In this document: positions 14,542-15,865 of the stretch, piece after piece
Layout: the number at the start of each line of letters is the position of its first letter
Numbering within the stretch: the first letter of the stretch is position 1
Origin: Bacteroidales bacterium
GTDB taxonomy: Bacteria > Bacteroidota > Bacteroidia > Bacteroidales > UBA7960
Direction: 5' to 3'
Assembly: GCA_007120675.1 (NCBI GenBank)
Contig: SKNE01000164.1
Coordinates: 1-15,865 of the forward strand
DNA length: 15,865 nt
The notes under the pieces: model-generated
The model's database searches: none
Told to the model about the DNA's origin: nothing
Seen by the model: the letters and a program-made list of their open reading frames with translations, nothing else
Position numbers and translations under genes: made by a program

Positions 14542-14549
14542 GGGGGTAC

Positions 14550-15865
14550 ATGAACACGCTCTTTCCAACAAAACAGCCCATCATCAAAAAGAGAAAAAGC
14601 CTTATGGTGACAAAACCCGATACTACCACAGTCAACGCCTTCTCCTCCCCGGTGGAAAGGCAGTTTGTGCAGGCAAGCGGCCTGCAAACCTTCAGCACCC
14701 GCATCCCCTATGTGGTGGTCGACAACTTCCCCAAGCTGGGACTGCTCACAGCCCTCCGCTTCCTGGAGTGGGCAGCGGAGAATCCCCGCGGCGTGGTCAG
14801 CCTGCCCACGGGAAAGACACCCGAGTATTTCATCAAGTGGACACAGTATCTGCTGTCCAACTGGGATGTGGGGATGGGCCGGGAGATCAGGGAGGAATAC
14901 GGACTGAGGCTCCCGGAGAAGCCTGGACTGGGTGAGTTGCAGTTTGTCCAGATCGATGAGTTTTACCCCATCGTGTCCACCCAGCGCAACAGCTTCTACC
15001 ATTATGTGATGAATTATTACGTCCATGGCTTCGGACTCAATCCCGGCAACGCCCTGCTGATCAACTGCGATGAGATTCCCCTTGACGGGGGAAGGCACTT
15101 CACCGAAGTCTTTCCCGACTACCGGGTGGACCTGTCGCTGCGCTACCGTGAGTGCCGTTCCAGGGCAGAAGAGATACAACAGCGGTCCATTTTCCTGATC
15201 GACAACTGGTGCAGCCTCTACGAAGAACGCATCAGGGAAAAGGGTGGGATTGGCTTTTTCCTGGGAGGGATCGGTCCCGACGGCCACATCGCCTTCAACA
15301 CGCGGGGGTCCGACATCCACAGCACCACCCGGCTCACGGAGACCAATTTCGAAACCCAGGCGGTGGCTGCCGGCGACCTGGGGGGCATTGAGGTGTCGCG
15401 CAACAGGCTGGTGATCACCATCGGACTGGACACCATCGCCTACAAGCCCGATGGGGTGGCCATCATCATCGCAGCCGGCGAAGCAAAGGCCCAGGTGGTC
15501 AAATCTTCGCTGGAAAGCGCTCCCACCAACATTTATCCGGCCTCTTCACTGGCAAGGCTTCCCAACAGCCGCTTCTACCTCACTGCGGGTGCCGCATCCA
15601 GGCTAAACGACAGCATGCAGCGCTACTTTGATGAGCAGCAATGGACACATGAAAAGACCGAACTGGCGGTGGTCAATCTCTGCAAACGGATCGACAAGTA
15701 CGGCCACCACCTGGCGATGGACGACCTGAAAGAAGACCCCCACAGCCGGCTGATTCCCGCACTGGGACCCGGTACGGTGCCTTCAGTCTGTCAAAGCATC
15801 GAAGAGAAGCTGTTCAGGAGCATGCGCAGGGAGCAAAACCAGCGCTTCCTGCACACCGGACCCCA
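14550..15865 (+). CDS. nagB: NagB-type amino-sugar-6-phosphate deaminase, apparent PIG-L fusion (3' partial)
   Basis: The frame stays open from 14550 to the window end (438 codons plus two bases), so the gene is truncated on the right. NagB/SugarP-isomerase motifs are seen: phosphate loop LPTGKTPE (85-92), QIDEFYP (134-140; Asp136 as catalytic base), GGIGPDGHIAFN (239-250; Asp244 and His246) and GEAKA (310-314). The Glu that follows Asn in E. coli NagB (Glu148, FNEP) is Thr251 here. After the NagB domain (to about 350) comes a linker, and the last residues read RFLHTGP plus bases CA, as at the start of a PIG-L deacetylase domain with its His-x-x-Pro-His-His-Asp-Asp-like zinc motif. Long NagB proteins with such a C-terminal domain are known in Bacteroidota. 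An alternative ATG at 14604 follows a purine-rich AAAGAGAAAAAG and may be the true start. Confidence 0.88.
   Translation, partial: MNTLFPTKQPIIKKRKSLMVTKPDTTTVNAFSSPVERQFVQASGLQTFSTRIPYVVVDNFPKLGLLTALRFLEWAAENPRGVVSLPTGKTPEYFIKWTQYLLSNWDVGMGREIREEYGLRLPEKPGLGELQFVQIDEFYPIVSTQRNSFYHYVMNYYVHGFGLNPGNALLINCDEIPLDGGRHFTEVFPDYRVDLSLRYRECRSRAEEIQQRSIFLIDNWCSLYEERIREKGGIGFFLGGIGPDGHIAFNTRGSDIHSTTRLTETNFETQAVAAGDLGGIEVSRNRLVITIGLDTIAYKPDGVAIIIAAGEAKAQVVKSSLESAPTNIYPASSLARLPNSRFYLTAGAASRLNDSMQRYFDEQQWTHEKTELAVVNLCKRIDKYGHHLAMDDLKEDPHSRLIPALGPGTVPSVCQSIEEKLFRSMRREQNQRFLHTGP

Noticed and set aside
14379..15320. 313-codon minus-strand open frame over the nagB region
   Set aside because: The plus strand carries NagB motifs across this span and stays open to the window end; the minus-strand translation has no family features.

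Overview
The window looks like a chromosomal fragment of a GC-rich member of the Bacteroidota, probably Bacteroidales-like. The evidence is a SusC/SusD pair, several lipoproteins starting Cys-Ser-Lys-Asp-Asp, promoter elements resembling the Bacteroidota TTG / TAnnTTTG pattern, A-rich leaders without clear Shine-Dalgarno sites, and AT-rich intergenic DNA between GC-rich genes. No tRNA, rRNA, CRISPR array, transposase or integrase was seen.

Left part (1-4400): positions 1-209 hold no supported gene. A divergent Nramp-type membrane protein lacking the canonical metal-binding motif lies on the minus strand (210-1433). A ROK-family repressor follows on the plus strand (1716-2975). It converges on a minus-strand lipoprotein with a DUF5077-like plus DUF3472-like architecture (3081-4397).

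Central and right part (4400-15865): an AT-rich intergenic region (4398-4730) carries a good promoter candidate. It precedes a run of seven plus-strand genes: a surface lipoprotein with Fn3-like and F5/8 type C (CBM32-like) regions, a SusC-like TonB-dependent transporter, a SusD-like glycan-binding lipoprotein, an MFS sugar permease of the FucP/NagP type, a NahK-like N-acetylhexosamine kinase of the APH fold, a GH109-type NAD-dependent alpha-N-acetylgalactosaminidase lipoprotein, and a NagB-type amino-sugar-phosphate deaminase. The deaminase is cut by the window end exactly where a PIG-L-like deacetylase domain appears to begin.

Together this reads as a polysaccharide utilization locus for N-acetylhexosamine-capped, probably alpha-GalNAc-containing, glycans. 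The inferred flow is surface binding and outer-membrane import, release of GalNAc by GH109, inner-membrane uptake by the MFS carrier, phosphorylation, then deacetylation and deamination. The ROK protein is a plausible local regulator.

The most notable points are the deaminase-deacetylase fusion with an altered NagB active-site position, the apparent mismatch between a 1-kinase-like enzyme and a 6-phosphate deaminase, two independent short duplications of gene 3' ends (ROK and MFS) each including the stop codon, strong stem-loops at the susD/MFS and GH109/nagB junctions, and the Nramp-like protein without DPGN.
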